Shown: piece by piece, positions 40,527-52,060 of the stretch
Layout: each line of letters starts with the position of its first letter
How positions within the stretch are numbered: position 1 is the stretch's first letter
Assembly (NCBI GenBank): GCA_905221605.1
Contig: CAJNDS010002284.1
Location: 404,175-468,174 of the forward strand
DNA: 64,000 bases
Direction of reading: 5' to 3'
Source: Symbiodinium natans
Taxonomy: Eukaryota; Sar; Dinophyceae; Suessiales; Symbiodiniaceae
Notes under the pieces: generated by a model
Told to the model about the DNA's origin: nothing
Database searches by the model: none
The model's input: only the letters and a program-made list of their open reading frames with translations
Translations under genes and position numbers: made by a program

Positions 40527-41833
40527 TTGGCACTGCTACTAATCTTATTCTGGGTCCACAACGGTCGCCAGTCAAGGAGCCGGCCCTTGCCGCAGGCACC
40601 GCAGCCCATTGAAGCCTCAAGAGAATCAGGTCTCAACCGGCCACCAAAGGCTTTTCGGGTCACCTTTGATATAATATGTGATATAGTATATACTATGATA
40701 TGATAGTGTTGTCTATGCATGTATGTACATATATGTGTATGCATTGCATATACGTTTTAGGGTGGTTGCATTTTGGGGTTGTTGGATCCTCGGCACCTTC
40801 AAGCTTTCACGAGACTTTGGATGCCAGCCAGGACATTGATGTGGAACGGCCGAGAGCCACTCTTGCAGCCTCTCTATACTTCATACCGAGATCGGTTTGG
40901 AGTTTGGGGTTCAGTGTTTAGGGTGGCTTGGGGCTTGGGGCTTCGGAATCCCTACGGGCTTGCTGCAAGGCCCTACTGTAGGCGGCCAAAGCGGCCGTCG
41001 GGCCACCTCCACCATTCCGGTTGCACCAGCAGCAGCCGTCCTGTGCGATGCCGGGAATCAGCGAGGTCTGCAAGGCCCCCTCCCACAAAAACAACCACTT
41101 TTCACAGAGGAAAAATATTGAAACAACCATCCGCCCAGCCTCCCTGGGCCTCATCGACCCTTTACCCTCAACATCCCGATGACCCGGGGACCCAGAAGGA
41201 GACACGGTCTGCCTGCATCGCCTGAGCGGTTGCCACGGCCAGGTAGTCCGTGCCTTGCTTCGACTTTGGGGAAATTCTACCAACACGAAAGCACCGTCTA
41301 CAACTCAACAGCCAACCGGCCTTGCACCAGCGCAGCGCTGTCGAGGCCGCAAGACGTGTGCGGGTTGGTGCCGTAGCGGGTGGTGGTGGCCATGAACCTG
41401 GAAGAAACCCGAAACCCTAAACCCTAAACCCTGGGAGGCCCTTGGGGTGATTTGAGGGCTGCTTTGAGGGGATCACGGCTACAGCGCTTCGGCGAAGAGA
41501 AGCTCAGCCTCAAGTAGCCGCAGCCCAAGCCAAGTAAAGCGTCCCCCCCGAAGAAAACCCTCAGCCCCTCAAAACCACTCAACCCCGAAGTCCCTGAACT
41601 TCCAGCCTAAAGCCACCCCAAAAAACCGAAAAAAACCCTCTAAACGCCCCCCTAAACCCCCCCTAACCTTCCCCCTCTCCAACAAAAAAAAGCTCAAACA
41701 TCTCGGAACGGGAGGCTGGAAGCCGCCCTTCACCTGGGGGGGCGGAGCCCAGGCCGACTTCGACAGGAGCTCCGCCTCGCACCGAGGGGGGGGTGTGGGG
41801 GGAGGAGTTTTGTAGGGGGTTTCGGGCTTAGGG
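40526..41833. other. Unique stretch, no gene recognised
   Basis: The largest frame, 150 codons (40773-41225 plus), is opposed by a 122-codon minus-strand frame and has no domain. Three CCCTAAA units lie near 41,411-41,431. Confidence 0.4.
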
Positions 41834-41932
41834 TTTAGGGTTTACTGTTTGGGGTTTGGGGTTTGGGGTTTGGGGTTTGGGGTTTGGGGTTTGGAGTTTG
41901 GAGTTTGGAGTTTGGAGTTTGGAGTTTGGGGC
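41834..41932 (+). repeat. Tandem TTTGGGG block followed by TTTGGAG block
   Basis: About seven TTTGGGG heptamers are followed directly by five TTTGGAG heptamers, that is, two one-base variants of one unit, each homogenised in its own block. Confidence 0.8.
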
Positions 41933-42309
41933 TGGGGTTGGGAAGGGGACGTGGGGGGGTGGAGATCTCGAGGGTGGGTTTGGTAGGGAGTCTTGGGGCT
42001 TTTGGGAGTTTAGGGAGTTTTGGGAGGCCTTGTAGCGAGTTGGGAGTGTAGCTTGGGGGGGGCGATCTTTGAACGCACGCTTCACCTCCAAGCCAGGGGG
42101 AGTTTAGGGGGTTCAGGGAGTTCAGGGGGCTTTTGGGAGTTCAGGTGCCCGCCTTCTCTGTCTCATTCCCGAAGAATCGCCAGTCGCCTAAGAAAGGGTG
42201 GCAGGGAAGCAAAGGAATCTTTCCGGGAGCGATGTTCAAGGACAGATGCTCAAAGCTCTAAATTTCTGGGGCCTCGCAAAAAAAGGAAGTCCATGTTACA
42301 AATACGTAC

Positions 42310-42424
42310 ATCCATACATACATACATACATACATACATACATACATACATACATACATACATACATACATACATACATACATACATACATACATACATA
42401 CATACATACATACATGCATACATG
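42310..42424. repeat. (CATA)n microsatellite, about 27 units
   Basis: Near-perfect CATA tetranucleotide. The Tyr/Ile/His/Thr and Met/Tyr/Val/Cys frames across it are artefacts. Confidence 0.93.
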
Positions 42425-42634
42425 TAGACAGATACGTATGTATGTATGCGTATATATCCGTTTTATAACATTTTGTCATATATCTTTTATACAGACAGAC
42501 AAGTGTAGGAAGACCAGTACATCCAGGTCGCTGTCTCTTTGGGCGTGCGAGGAATTTTGAGAGGCCCGGAGGTTCCTGGGCTCTCAAAGGCATCGCAGAA
42601 AAGACATCGACTCGGCGCCCACACGGAGCTGCTC

Positions 42635-42746
42635 AAACCCCCGGGAGATGGGGGTGAAGATAGGGGACCCTAAAATATAAGAGGATCCCCTTTTCATAAG
42701 GGCCCCAATAAGGCACCCCTAGCTTCAGAAACCCCCGGGAGATGGG
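42635..42746. mobile_element. TIR-C element (42653-42728) between perfect 18-bp direct repeats
   Basis: The core begins GGTGAAGATAGGGGACCC and ends GGCACCCCTAGCTTCAG; the arms TGAAG(A/C)TAGGGG are inverted. On both sides lies the same 18-bp sequence AAACCCCCGGGAGATGGG (42635-42652 and 42729-42746). Either the target duplication is unusually long or the insertion arose by a local duplication. In reverse complement the interior matches the 14.6- and 15.9-kb copies. Confidence 0.65.
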
Positions 42747-43742
42747 TCAACCTGTGACCCACCAGCCGGGCGGCCCCTCGGCGGCGACCAAGGCTGAGAG
42801 GGAGGCGAGCAGGCAGCAGCGCATGGCCATGGTCCTCACGGAGGTCATAAAAAGGCTCTGGCCTCTGAAAAGGACTCTAAAGGCGCCGAGCTTCCGATGC
42901 AACGTCTTTTGCTGGTTTAAGGGGAAAGTGGGATGCTGAGACTTCTGCAGGCCTTGTTCCCGGAATTTGAAGTTTTTGGGGCCGGCGTTGGTGGCAAGGG
43001 CAGCTGGTCGAGACGCAATCCCCTAACTTCCAGCCCCACAAAAGGCCCGCCCGCCCCCCCCGACCTCAAGAGTCCTCGACAGGCAGGACACCAAAGAGAC
43101 GCAAAGGTGCTTGGGAGCCCTATGGCATGCGGCTCGTGTTCCAAAAATCAGCTTCAGATGTCAGACAGGAGAGCTCAGCCTACCTCAGGCTGAGGGATTC
43201 ACCGGCAATAAACGCCCCATAAACCACAGATACACAGAGTGACAATCCAACGGTCACGTGCTGTTGGGCATTAGGACTGCATGTTTAGGGTTGAGGGTCG
43301 TGAGCGCGCAATTTCCAGCATATGACGCATCGAGCGGTGGCCCCAGTGGCAAAACTTCACCGAGGCACCCCTAAAACACAGCGTCAGCGCTGACCGTGTC
43401 AAACAGGGCAGAATCCAGCTATGCAGGTTCAGCAGTGTGGGGTTTTCGCTAGCAAGGGGCCTACTAAAGCGATGCCTGAATGGTGGAGGTCAACTGGCAG
43501 CCCATCTCCTGCCACGGAGTGCGAGGCCACAACATTGCATTGCACCGACACTTCTGCAACCGCTGGCCGAAATCTGCCCCCAGAATCATGGCAACAGCCG
43601 CCCGAGATGCTGAAAACCCCGACCCGGTCACTGCACCAACATTTGGCTGAGGGTTTTACATTAGAAGGCCATTCAGGATTCTCTCGCCCGCCCCTATGGC
43701 ACCAAAAAACCTAGAATCTAGATTAATCCCCCCCCTTTCTCG
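42747..43742. other. Unique stretch, no gene recognised
   Basis: Frames are 65-97 codons only. No domain or RNA gene seen. Confidence 0.4.
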
Positions 43743-43982
43743 TACCCTAAACCCTAAACCCTAAACCCTACCCTGAACCCATCCTGGAGGTATTGGTCCA
43801 GCGGTGAGCCAGCAAAGTGCACTTCCTGTGCTACAGGATACTTATCCTCACCCTCTTGGCTTCTCTTTAGGGTTTAGGTTTAGTGTAGTGTTTAGGGTTT
43901 AGGGTTTAGGGCTGAGGGTTTAGGGTTTAGGGTTTGGGGCTTGGGGTTTCGGGTTTCGGGTTTAGGGTTTAGGGTTTAGGTT
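43743..43982. repeat. Telomere-like tracts in both orientations
   Basis: 43743-43778 is CCCTAAA and 43868-43982 is TTTAGGG with TTTCGGG and CTTGGGG variants; 90 bp of unrelated DNA separate them. Confidence 0.82.
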
Positions 43983-44072
43983 TCTCTTTTGGGTTGGTTC
44001 TATGAGTCCTGTTTCTCTCTGGAATGCGGGGCTGAGAGTTTGGTCTGGGGGATGCGTGGAAGGCCTTGGGGG

Positions 44073-44073
<1 letters not shown>

Positions 44074-44109
<36 letters not shown>
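44074..44109 (+). repeat. Run of 36 G
   Basis: The longest homopolymer in the window, directly followed by the triplet-like segment described next. Length may be imprecise in assembly. Confidence 0.85.
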
Positions 44110-44110
<1 letters not shown>

Positions 44111-44516
44111 GATCTTCAACAAAATAAATTGCTCGCGGTACAAATGCTACGCATGTTATCAATCCTACTAGTACTACTATGTCTGCTAAAATTGTCCTTA
44201 TTACGAATATTACCCATACGACTCATAACATACATATTCCAGATTCCAAAAATAATACTTCCTTTTTCTAATATCACTCGCATCACGAATACTAATGTTT
44301 CGTGTATCTTAATATTCCTACTGTTTCTAGTGTTGCTAGTACTACTGATGATGCTCATGCTACTTCTATTACTGATTCCTAATATGCATAATACTGATCA
44401 TATTTCTCATGATACGCATGATACTCAGGTTGCTCATCATGCTACTCACAGTACTCATATTACTTACTCACAAGTAATATTCCTGACACTACTAATATTA
44501 CGAATGCTGCTTATAT
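44110..44516 (+). repeat. Decayed triplet repeat, AT-rich
   Basis: About 400 bp read as triplets mostly ending in T (ACT, AAT, ATT, CAT, GCT, GAT) with phase shifts, as expected for an old trinucleotide repeat. A 163-codon hydrophobic leucine-rich frame crosses it (44066-44557), but it starts in the G-run, and its composition follows from the triplets, so it is not called a gene. Confidence 0.55.
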
Positions 44517-45865
44517 TACCGAGTTTTTCGAAACCTGGAAATCTCTTCAATACCTAGACCTAAGCCCTAAACTCGATTACATGTAGAGCCAGATGAGTAA
44601 TGGTTAAGGGTAGCTGGGGTACTTTGGATTCTGGGCTTCTCATTTGGGTCGTACCCAAAAGAGATCAAGACCCTCTCACATGGGATCCTACTTCACAGAA
44701 ATGACCATCGGGCACCAAGTTTGGACACGTGACCCAGTTGGACTCGTGGGAGGGGGGGGGTCTTGCTCTTGCGAGGCGTTGACAGACACTCCTACGCCAC
44801 CCTCAACCCTATACCCGATAACAAAAAACATGGAAAGCCGAACGCTCCAAAAAGCTGCACATGGAGCCAACACTCCCAAACCCAGGTGCCCTGGCGGCCT
44901 CCACCTCGCCCATCACCGCGACGGCAAGGAGGCGGAGGCCGCGAGGGGGAGCAAGGTTTGTATGGTTTGGAGGATGCAGAGTTCAGGGCTTCTAGGGCTT
45001 TAGGGTTCTTGTAGCATATTTCTATTGAGTCAGGGCTTAAGCAGTTTGGGGTTGAGGGGTGCTGATGTGATCTTTAGTGCAATGGGGGCTGAGAATGCTT
45101 CTGGGCATTTCCGGTGGCCGGAACTGGAGGGTTTCAGGGTTTAGGGTGGGTATGGAGGGTTCAGGGCTTGCTTCTGGGCTTCCAGGCTCTTTTCTTGCTT
45201 TCCGCTGCATGGCGTTTGTGACTGAGGGAGGGGCCTCCAAAGGCTTGCGGCGCACGAAGCCATAAAGAATAAACCCCGGAAAAAACAAAATGTAGGTCAA
45301 CCACCCATCCTGAGCTTTGGAGGTGTAACCGAAAACGGTACGGGGAGGGGTGGCCAGCGGGAAGGGGGTGCAATTCGGGGCCTGCCAGCTCGGAACTTTG
45401 GTATCTGTTGGTTCAGGGGATGGGGGTTACGTCGTGGCGCATCGCGCTTTTGATCAACCGAAGCGTTCGAGTGGGCTTCAGCGGCGAATTACATGCCAAG
45501 GCCTGCATGAGGCAGACGGACATTTCATCAACCAAAGCCCCATCTTCTCGCAGAAATGCCGATGGTTCTGATGTGAAAGCTTGGGGGACCTGCATCTTTC
45601 AGCAAGTAAGCCTCTGAAAACATGCAACACACATCCGGGGCTGTGCACGAATTTGGTTCGGCAAAAAACTAGTCGCAGATGCATCTGGTGATAAAAACTC
45701 AAGCGCACATCTTCCATGTCTAATTTGTGCCCAGCAAGCCACTCATAGGCGCGGTACATAAACAGACTCGGATGGAGTAGGATACATTGGGTGGAGGACG
45801 GCTAAGGGCTTCGGGATAGTGCGTAAGTCCAACGCACGGTCACTGTTGTCCGTGGTCTCGAGGTT

Positions 45866-45868
<3 letters not shown>
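44517..45868. other. Unique stretch, no gene recognised
   Basis: Frames up to 119 codons. From about 45,400 to 45,780 there are few repeat motifs and a 93-codon minus-strand frame (45478-45759) that could be an exon, but it has no recognisable domain. Confidence 0.4.

Positions 45869-45910
<42 letters not shown>
45869..45910. repeat. (GTCT)n microsatellite
   Basis: About ten exact units. Confidence 0.93.
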
Positions 45911-45911
<1 letters not shown>

Positions 45912-45967
45912 ATCATCCCTGCCCCGCTACCACACGGTGTAGAAGTGTAGCAAAGTAACGCCTCCCT

Positions 45968-46017
45968 CAACCCTAAACCCTAAACCCTAAACCCTAAACC
46001 CTAAACCCTAAACCCTG
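45968..46017 (-). repeat. CCCTAAA tract
   Basis: Seven exact heptamers. Confidence 0.9.
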
Positions 46018-46109
46018 GGGATCTGCATATTTGAGTTCCAGAGTGTAATCTCCTCGCGGAGTGTGCCTCCAGTCGTCTGCTGGGCGGGAAATCAGTCTAC
46101 GTGTACCGG

Positions 46110-46390
46110 TACGGGCATTTCCCCAACACAAGCATGCCCCTAACATAACTCCAGAACAGAATCCTTACTTTTGGAACCCCCAAGACTTAAAGGGTACCCC
46201 TAAACCTCTGCTCAAAAAAAGCGTTATCATAGGAACCCCAACGACAAGGTACCCGAAACCCCAAGACCCCAAAAGCCTAAATTATGTACAGCTGCAACAG
46301 CCCCCCAAATAGGGGTACCCCCGCAAATCTACCCCAACCCGGAATCCGTGAAATAGGAACCCCAAGCAGCGTAGAATTTGGGAAACCCCC
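46110..46390. repeat. TIR-C-related fragments, nested
   Basis: Several blocks resembling the TIR-C ends (GGTACCCCTAAA, AATAGGGGTACCCCCGCA, GGGAAACCCCCGC) occur within 280 bp without a clear single element. This may be two or more insertions inside each other. Confidence 0.35.
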
Positions 46391-47799
46391 GCACAGATGA
46401 GTACGGCTGTCAGGCCACCGAGGCAAAGGCACGGCGGAGCCCACAGATGAACCTCAGAGGCTTCCCGCAAACTTGCATCATCCATGTTGAAGTGGGACCG
46501 GAACAAAAAGCACTGTCCACAAGCGAAGCTAGTGGGAACTCCAAGCTGAAAATGCTGCATCTCTGGCTGTTGTCCTGTAGGTCCCCTGAAGCTCTCACAA
46601 ACCTCCACCCTAAGGCGGGAGCAATGGAATCGCGGCAGCGTTGGGCGACGCCTGGCTGGTTGGGCGGGGGCGGGGGGAGCAAGGGAGGATTAGAACCCGG
46701 GGTTCGGCTGCAATCTCTCCAAACTCGAGTGTTTTCAAGGCATTGGAGAGGAGATGCAGGCATCGAGCAGAGAGGACTCCATTGCGACAGTGGAACCTAG
46801 CTACGCTCTCTCAGCATTTTGGGCTTGCTCCCATCTAGTACGTCGACTCACTCGTAACCCCAAAGCTTCACAAAAACCGCACACCCTCTAGGCTCAGGGC
46901 TTTGGATGCGGTTGGCGATCGGGGTTCGGGCAGGACATGCGCGGGAAGCAGCTCAGCCTTGATTAACCAAACCGGCCGCGCCCCCATTGGCAGTAGCCCC
47001 TAGCAACCAGTTAATTCCCGAGACCACCACGCCTCTTGTGCCATCGTGCTGAGGCCGGAAGGCCAAGAGAGGGCAAAGAGGGGGGAAAAACGGGTGCCGG
47101 GTGTAGATCAAGGCTTACGTTACAGGGCTTCTCTAGCGGCCTTAGCGGATGTTCCAGGGGCATCACAGCGCCTCATTGAGCCTCTCCAGCAACTCGGGCA
47201 GCTCGGGCACCTTCAAAGAACAACTTGGGGGGGGGGGGGAGGAGGAAGGGGGGGGATAGATTCTTGGGGTCTCCATTAGACATGAAAAAGGGGTTTATGG
47301 CATCTTTTACAATGACCAAACGGGAACCGCAACCTAGCCAGGAACTGCACAGAAGGCCCCATGGGTTTAAGCTGTTTGGTGGCTCCCCTTGTTGAAGTTT
47401 TTGTTTGGGGGGGAGGGCTCTACATTGGAGGGCCCCTAGCACTTCATAGTCCAGTAAAGTGAACTCTGCCGGAGGACCCCAAATTTCCCACAATTCTTCT
47501 TTCTTGAGTCAGAAGTTGATTGGGGCTTCGAGGGTTTCTAGGGTTTTATTGGGGTTTATAAGGCTTATGAAGGGTTTTTAGGGTTTCCAGAGGTTTATAG
47601 GGGGTTCGGGTTTTCTAGGGGTCCTAGGGGTTTGTAGGGTTTTTAGGGTTGTTAGGGTTTGGGGCACCTACTTTCGCACAAGAGAAAACGAGGGACGGGG
47701 CATGCCTCGGGGCAGCAGTCGTAGGCCGCATAGCCCTGGAAAGCGCTTGCTGCAGCTGGGTTTGGGGCTCAGGGGGCTTCGGGGGCTTAGGGCTTACAG
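46391..47799. other. Unique stretch, no gene recognised
   Basis: Frames up to 140 codons with no domain. From about 47,525 to 47,665 the sequence is a decayed telomere-like texture (TAGGGTTTT, TTTATAGGG). Confidence 0.4.
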
Positions 47800-47888
47800 T
47801 TTAGGGCTTGGGGCTTAGGGTTGGGGTTTGGGGTTTAGGGTTTAGGGTTAGGGCTTAGGGTTTAGGGGTTTGGGGTTTAGGGTTGGAT
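47800..47888 (+). repeat. Degenerate TTTAGGG tract
   Basis: TTTAGGG, CTTGGGG, CTTAGGG and TTTGGGG units intermixed. Confidence 0.75.
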
Positions 47889-48189
47889 AAAATTACCCCA
47901 CAAAGCCCAGGCCCCCCGACAGCCTAAGTACATGTGGCGGTTCTGACTACCTCACAGTTTTTCCCCAATAAGAAGCAAGGAAAAGGGTCAGGCGTGTGAT
48001 TTAGGGTCTGGGGTTTAGGGTCTTCAGGTCGTTGCTCCCTGTTCTCTGCCCGCCTCCTTACCCAGGCCCAGGGAAAGGGAGAACTCGCGGCTTGGATCCG
48101 CCTCTCGGGGTCACTCTTCGGCTTCACGGTCGCATCAGGTGAAGAGGACGAGGAACTAAAAGAAAGGAGGAGCCAACGTCGTCATTTTT

Positions 48190-48204
48190 CGCGCTCTCTC
48201 TTTC

Positions 48205-48296
<92 letters not shown>

Positions 48297-48302
48297 CCTC
48301 TC
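48190..48302 (-). repeat. (CT)n pyrimidine tract
   Basis: About 110 bp of CT with CTTT interruptions, the complement type of the tract at 15,215. Confidence 0.92.
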
Positions 48303-49477
48303 CGCGCAACGTGAAGCAAGGCACTGCCAGTTCTCTACATGCGTCTCAACCTGCTTCTCTGCCCGTTCTCATGGGGTGTTTGGTTCAACGTGAGGCATTT
48401 GGGAGATACACCCAACCACAACGCCAGTTCGACCCCGGCCAAAACCTCAGCCCCTGCCACAAGCCACAGGAGATTCCCCAGTTCTTGGTACACCGCTTTA
48501 GCAGATGACATGGGCAGGATCTGGATCTGTTGCTCAGCATCTTTGACCTCCTCCTATATTGACCTAGATCATGACTCCCTATACAACTCCTTATGGCCTT
48601 CCAAGCCAACAAGCCTGCCTTGTCGATCAGCGTGAAGGTAAGTTGAACCTTTACATGCATGGAGGTCGTTTCACGCGGCAGCTTCCAAAAATGGAGTTTC
48701 TTTTTGTGGGAGGAGGGGATTCTTGTAAAGAAGAGAAGTTCTGCTGCTTTTTGGGGGGGGGGGTATATAAGGGGTACCCTCCTTTGGGAGACTGCCCTGT
48801 TGGTTTAGGGGGTGCAGGCGATCCTTGGTCGAGGCCTTCGTGTACATTTTGCGCGGCTTTACGGCAGCTTCTGGCGCTGACCTGTTCTTCCTGCTGGCCT
48901 GTATGCCTGCTTTTGGGGGCCTCACGTCTCGGTTCCTAGTAGAAGAAGCACCCTGAGAGGGCAAACAGGACGACTGCAAGCCTTCCAACCAGCAGCCCGC
49001 AACTGCCAACTCCACAACTTCATTTCCCTTCCCCCGCTCCCTTACAACTAAAGGGGCCAGAGACTTCAGGTGCGGGGCTTTCGGGTTCAGGCATTGTTAT
49101 CGCAAGCCTAGAAACGGAGCCACTTCAGGGTTCAGGGTTCGAGGGCCTATGGCTTCTGGGGTTGAAGGCCTGGGCTTTTCGGGCTTTTAAGCCTCAACGA
49201 ATTCGTTGGCGGGCTTTGGGGGGGGGTTCAGCCCGGCCGTCTGCGTGGTGACCCGGGTGATGTCCAGACCCAAGCTTCTCCTGTACCTGAGCTCGGGAGG
49301 GGTTTAGGGATTTGGGATGGATGTGCATCTAGATCCGAGCCGCAGGCTTCGGATGGACTAATTGAAGGAAACAAGTCTGGCTTCGGGTTTGGAACCGCAA
49401 CTCCTGACAAAGGCACAGCGCAGCATTCCTGCCTCCCCGCGCCTACCCCCGAGAATTGAAGGAAGATTCTCTGCAGG
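48303..49477. other. Unique stretch, no gene recognised
   Basis: Frames up to 122 codons on both strands. A G-run with TATATAAGGGGTACC near 48,755-48,780 recalls TIR-C ends. Confidence 0.4.
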
Positions 49478-49652
49478 GGTTTTGGGTTGAGGGTTTAGGG
49501 TTTAGGGTTTGGGGTTGGGGGTTTGGGTGTTAGGGTTTAGGGGAAGCACAACCCTGAGAAAAGAGGCGCCCGACCGTGACAGGAAATCGCCGATGTCGTT
49601 CTGCTGGAGTCGCGCCGCCTGGAGGTCGACCCTAAACCCTAAACCCTAAACC
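49478..49652. repeat. Two short telomere-like tracts
   Basis: 49478-49543 is TTTAGGG type and 49631-49652 is CCCTAAA type. Confidence 0.75.
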
Positions 49653-49750
49653 TGAAACCGCTAAACCCTATAACTGGCCATGAACACCCCAAACAGTGAG
49701 AGAGCGTGGGACACGAAAGAGTGCGCCAATAGTCCAAGAGCTTTGCATGG

Positions 49751-49924
49751 GGTGAACCCAGACGTCGACAAGCGGCGACTGTTTCGGATTTGATGAACAC
49801 ACATGTCCAAAAGCGACGATAGCTTCGAATTTGGTGAACCCAGACGTCCAAAAAAGCAGCGACAGCTTCTAAACTGGTGAACGCATGCGTCCAAACGTCC
49901 AAAAGCGACGACTGCTTCGAGAAC
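49751..49924. repeat. Minisatellite, about four copies of a 42-bp unit
   Basis: Units start at 49751, 49791, 49833 and 49876 and share GGTGAAC-CAGACGTCCAAAA-GCGACGAC-GCTTCGAATT with about 20-25% differences. As 42 is divisible by three, minus-strand frames (49639-49929) read imperfect 14-residue repeats (LDVWVHQIRSYRRF type). This may be coding once upon a time or simply a minisatellite. Confidence 0.6.
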
Positions 49925-50050
49925 GGCACGCGCTAACACCCGCCCCTAAACGCGAGTCTCATCCAACATACAAGCAGCCTGAGAGAAAAGTGCATGGTCC
50001 GTAGCGCTTGATCTAACCCCTCTTACGCTTCACGTAGGAACCCTGAAGCG

Positions 50051-50069
50051 TTGACACACACACACACAC
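50051..50069. repeat. Short (AC)n microsatellite
   Basis: Nine AC units. Confidence 0.85.
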
Positions 50070-50578
50070 AGTGTCTTGGGGAGCTATGATGATCGTATAC
50101 AAAAAATAGAGACCCTCGACAACGGGACCCGACTGACCGCAGCTTCTGAACATCTCAGGATGGCTCTGAACGTGGAACCATGCACCTCAAACCCTGACAC
50201 CCCAAAAACACCAGAACCCCTAAACCCTTGCCCCTAACCCCTAACCCCTGACCCCGAAACCCAAAATATAGAAACACGGCCCTTCCGGACCTCCGTCTTC
50301 TGCGTCAGCTTCCTCTCCTCATCTCGGAGCTCCTTGCCAAAGGAGCAAAAAAAAAATAGCCAAGCCCCAATAGGAGGCCTCAAGGGCCCTACGAGTAGCC
50401 GCAAAACCCATCTATAAGCCCATCAAAAACTCCCGTCTCAACGCCCATCTCTTGCTCTGAACTTATCCCGACAGCTTTGCTGGGCCTTCCGGTACTCTTC
50501 GTGCGCACTCTGCAAGATCTCGGTAGTGCCGGCTATCACCTGTAGCTCATTTGGGCACTCCACCAAAAAACCAAAAAA

Positions 50579-50612
50579 ACCCTAAACCCTAAACCCTAAA
50601 CCCTAAACCCTC
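50579..50612 (-). repeat. CCCTAAA tract
   Basis: Nearly five exact heptamers. Confidence 0.88.
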
Positions 50613-50811
50613 TGAAGTGGCTCTCAGCGTTGCAGCGCACATGTCCACACCTCGGCACGGTCGCTGGCAGCCTTCATGGATTGCAGCACCACCTCCACTC
50701 AACTCAGCATGTCTTGAGCAAGGCAGCTGAACCCTCGAAGGATCCACACCCCCCCTTTCCCAAAGCGGCCGCCCCACGTGCACTGAAGCCCTCTATATAC
50801 ATGCATATGTG

Positions 50812-50813
<2 letters not shown>

Positions 50814-50844
<31 letters not shown>
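50814..50844. repeat. (TA)n microsatellite
   Basis: About fifteen TA units. Confidence 0.9.
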
Positions 50845-50849
<5 letters not shown>

Positions 50850-51534
50850 TTAGGTACGTATACGCATTTTGTTGTTTCTTTTGTGTTGACACATTTGTGC
50901 TGATTTGCTCGCTTATTCTTTGGCAGGGTTTCGGGACACGAGTTGTGTAGAGTTCGAAACAACCTCACGACTCTGCACAAGAAGCTGCGCCACCTCAAGG
51001 CCCACGAAGATGGAAACAGCGGCATTACAACAAACAAGCAAAAAGAGAACTCGAGGGCCAGAACAGCATGAAAAGCCTCTGAAACCCTTAGAAAACCTCT
51101 AAAAACAAGGATTTGAAACGGGCTTTAAACTTCAAACAATGCTTTGAGGAGGATTTTGGACAATGGCTTTTGGAAGCCCTCCGCCCGACTCTGCCCCCAC
51201 CCCCCCCCAGCCCGGCCTCACCCAACTTGGTCCCCTCACCCCGAAAGCGACGCGCGGCCTGGCCGTTTGTCGTGGGTTTGATGTTTTAGGGCTTAGGATC
51301 TTGGGGTTTAACGTTTTAGGGTTGGGTGTAGGGTTTAAGGTTGGGAAGTTCCGGGTGACTTGAGGCTCTTGGGGCTTAGGGCTTTTTAGGGCTTTTGGTT
51401 GTGGGGCTTTGAAGTATTCTAAGGGAAGGGTCTTACTGCTCTTGCCCGAAAACCCTCAAACTGCATAGAACACTGAACCCTTAAGCGAAGCCGCTCGGCC
51501 CAGGGCCATCTGTTCGGGGCTTAGGGTTTGGGCC
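50845..51534. other. Unique stretch, no gene recognised
   Basis: Short frames only. Decayed telomere-like motifs occur at 51,280-51,350. Confidence 0.4.
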
Positions 51535-51612
51535 AGGCTACATATGTTTCTACATACGGGGTTTAGGGTTTAGGCTACACATGTTTCTACCTACGGGGTT
51601 TAGGGTTTAGGG
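51535..51612 (+). repeat. 37-bp tandem duplication containing TTTAGGG
   Basis: AGGCTACA(T/C)ATGTTTCTAC followed by ACGGGGTTTAGGGTTT occurs twice head to tail (51535 and 51572) with two or three differences. Confidence 0.7.
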
Positions 51613-51862
51613 TCCATTGTGTAAATGTGTAGAAGTACATCGGGCTCCACTTCTGTTGCCACGGCCGCCCCGGCTTGTCTGGACGCGGCACACCTCCGTG
51701 AGCTCCTCCACTGCGACGAGATCCGCCTCCCGCGTTGGGGAGTTGAAAGAGACCCCAAGCCCTAAACCCTACTTACTGGCTCTTCGTTCTGCAAGGAATT
51801 AAGGATTGCCCAGGTATAACCCGAAAAGGGATTGACAATGGATATGCTCAGCTCTCTAACAT

Positions 51863-51928
51863 ATGGTCCCTTTTGGGGTCTTTATCATAAGGCGGCCCCT
51901 CTCATTTAGGGCACCCAAAAGGGACCAT
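51863..51928. mobile_element. TIR-F: 66-bp element with perfect 15-bp inverted ends
   Basis: ATGGTCCCTTTTGGG (51863-51877) and its exact reverse complement (51914-51928) enclose 36 bp (GTCTTTATCATAAGGCGG and onward). No target duplication is clear and only one copy is seen. Confidence 0.55.
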
Positions 51929-52060
51929 CATTTGAAGCACTGACCGTATGTCAAACTTCCACAATCTTGGCTTTGCGCATAAAGGATCCGAACGATCCTG
52001 GTATCCTTCAAGTCCGAAACTTCGGGTTTGGGGAGTAGTGATTTTGAGATGGTTTAGGTT

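Noticed and set aside
42020-42593. Frames with repeated Thr-Tyr-Ile-His or Met-Tyr-Val-Cys
   Set aside because: Produced by the (CATA)n microsatellite.
44066-44557. 163-codon leucine-rich hydrophobic frame resembling a membrane protein
   Set aside because: Begins in a poly-G run, and its composition follows from a decayed triplet repeat.
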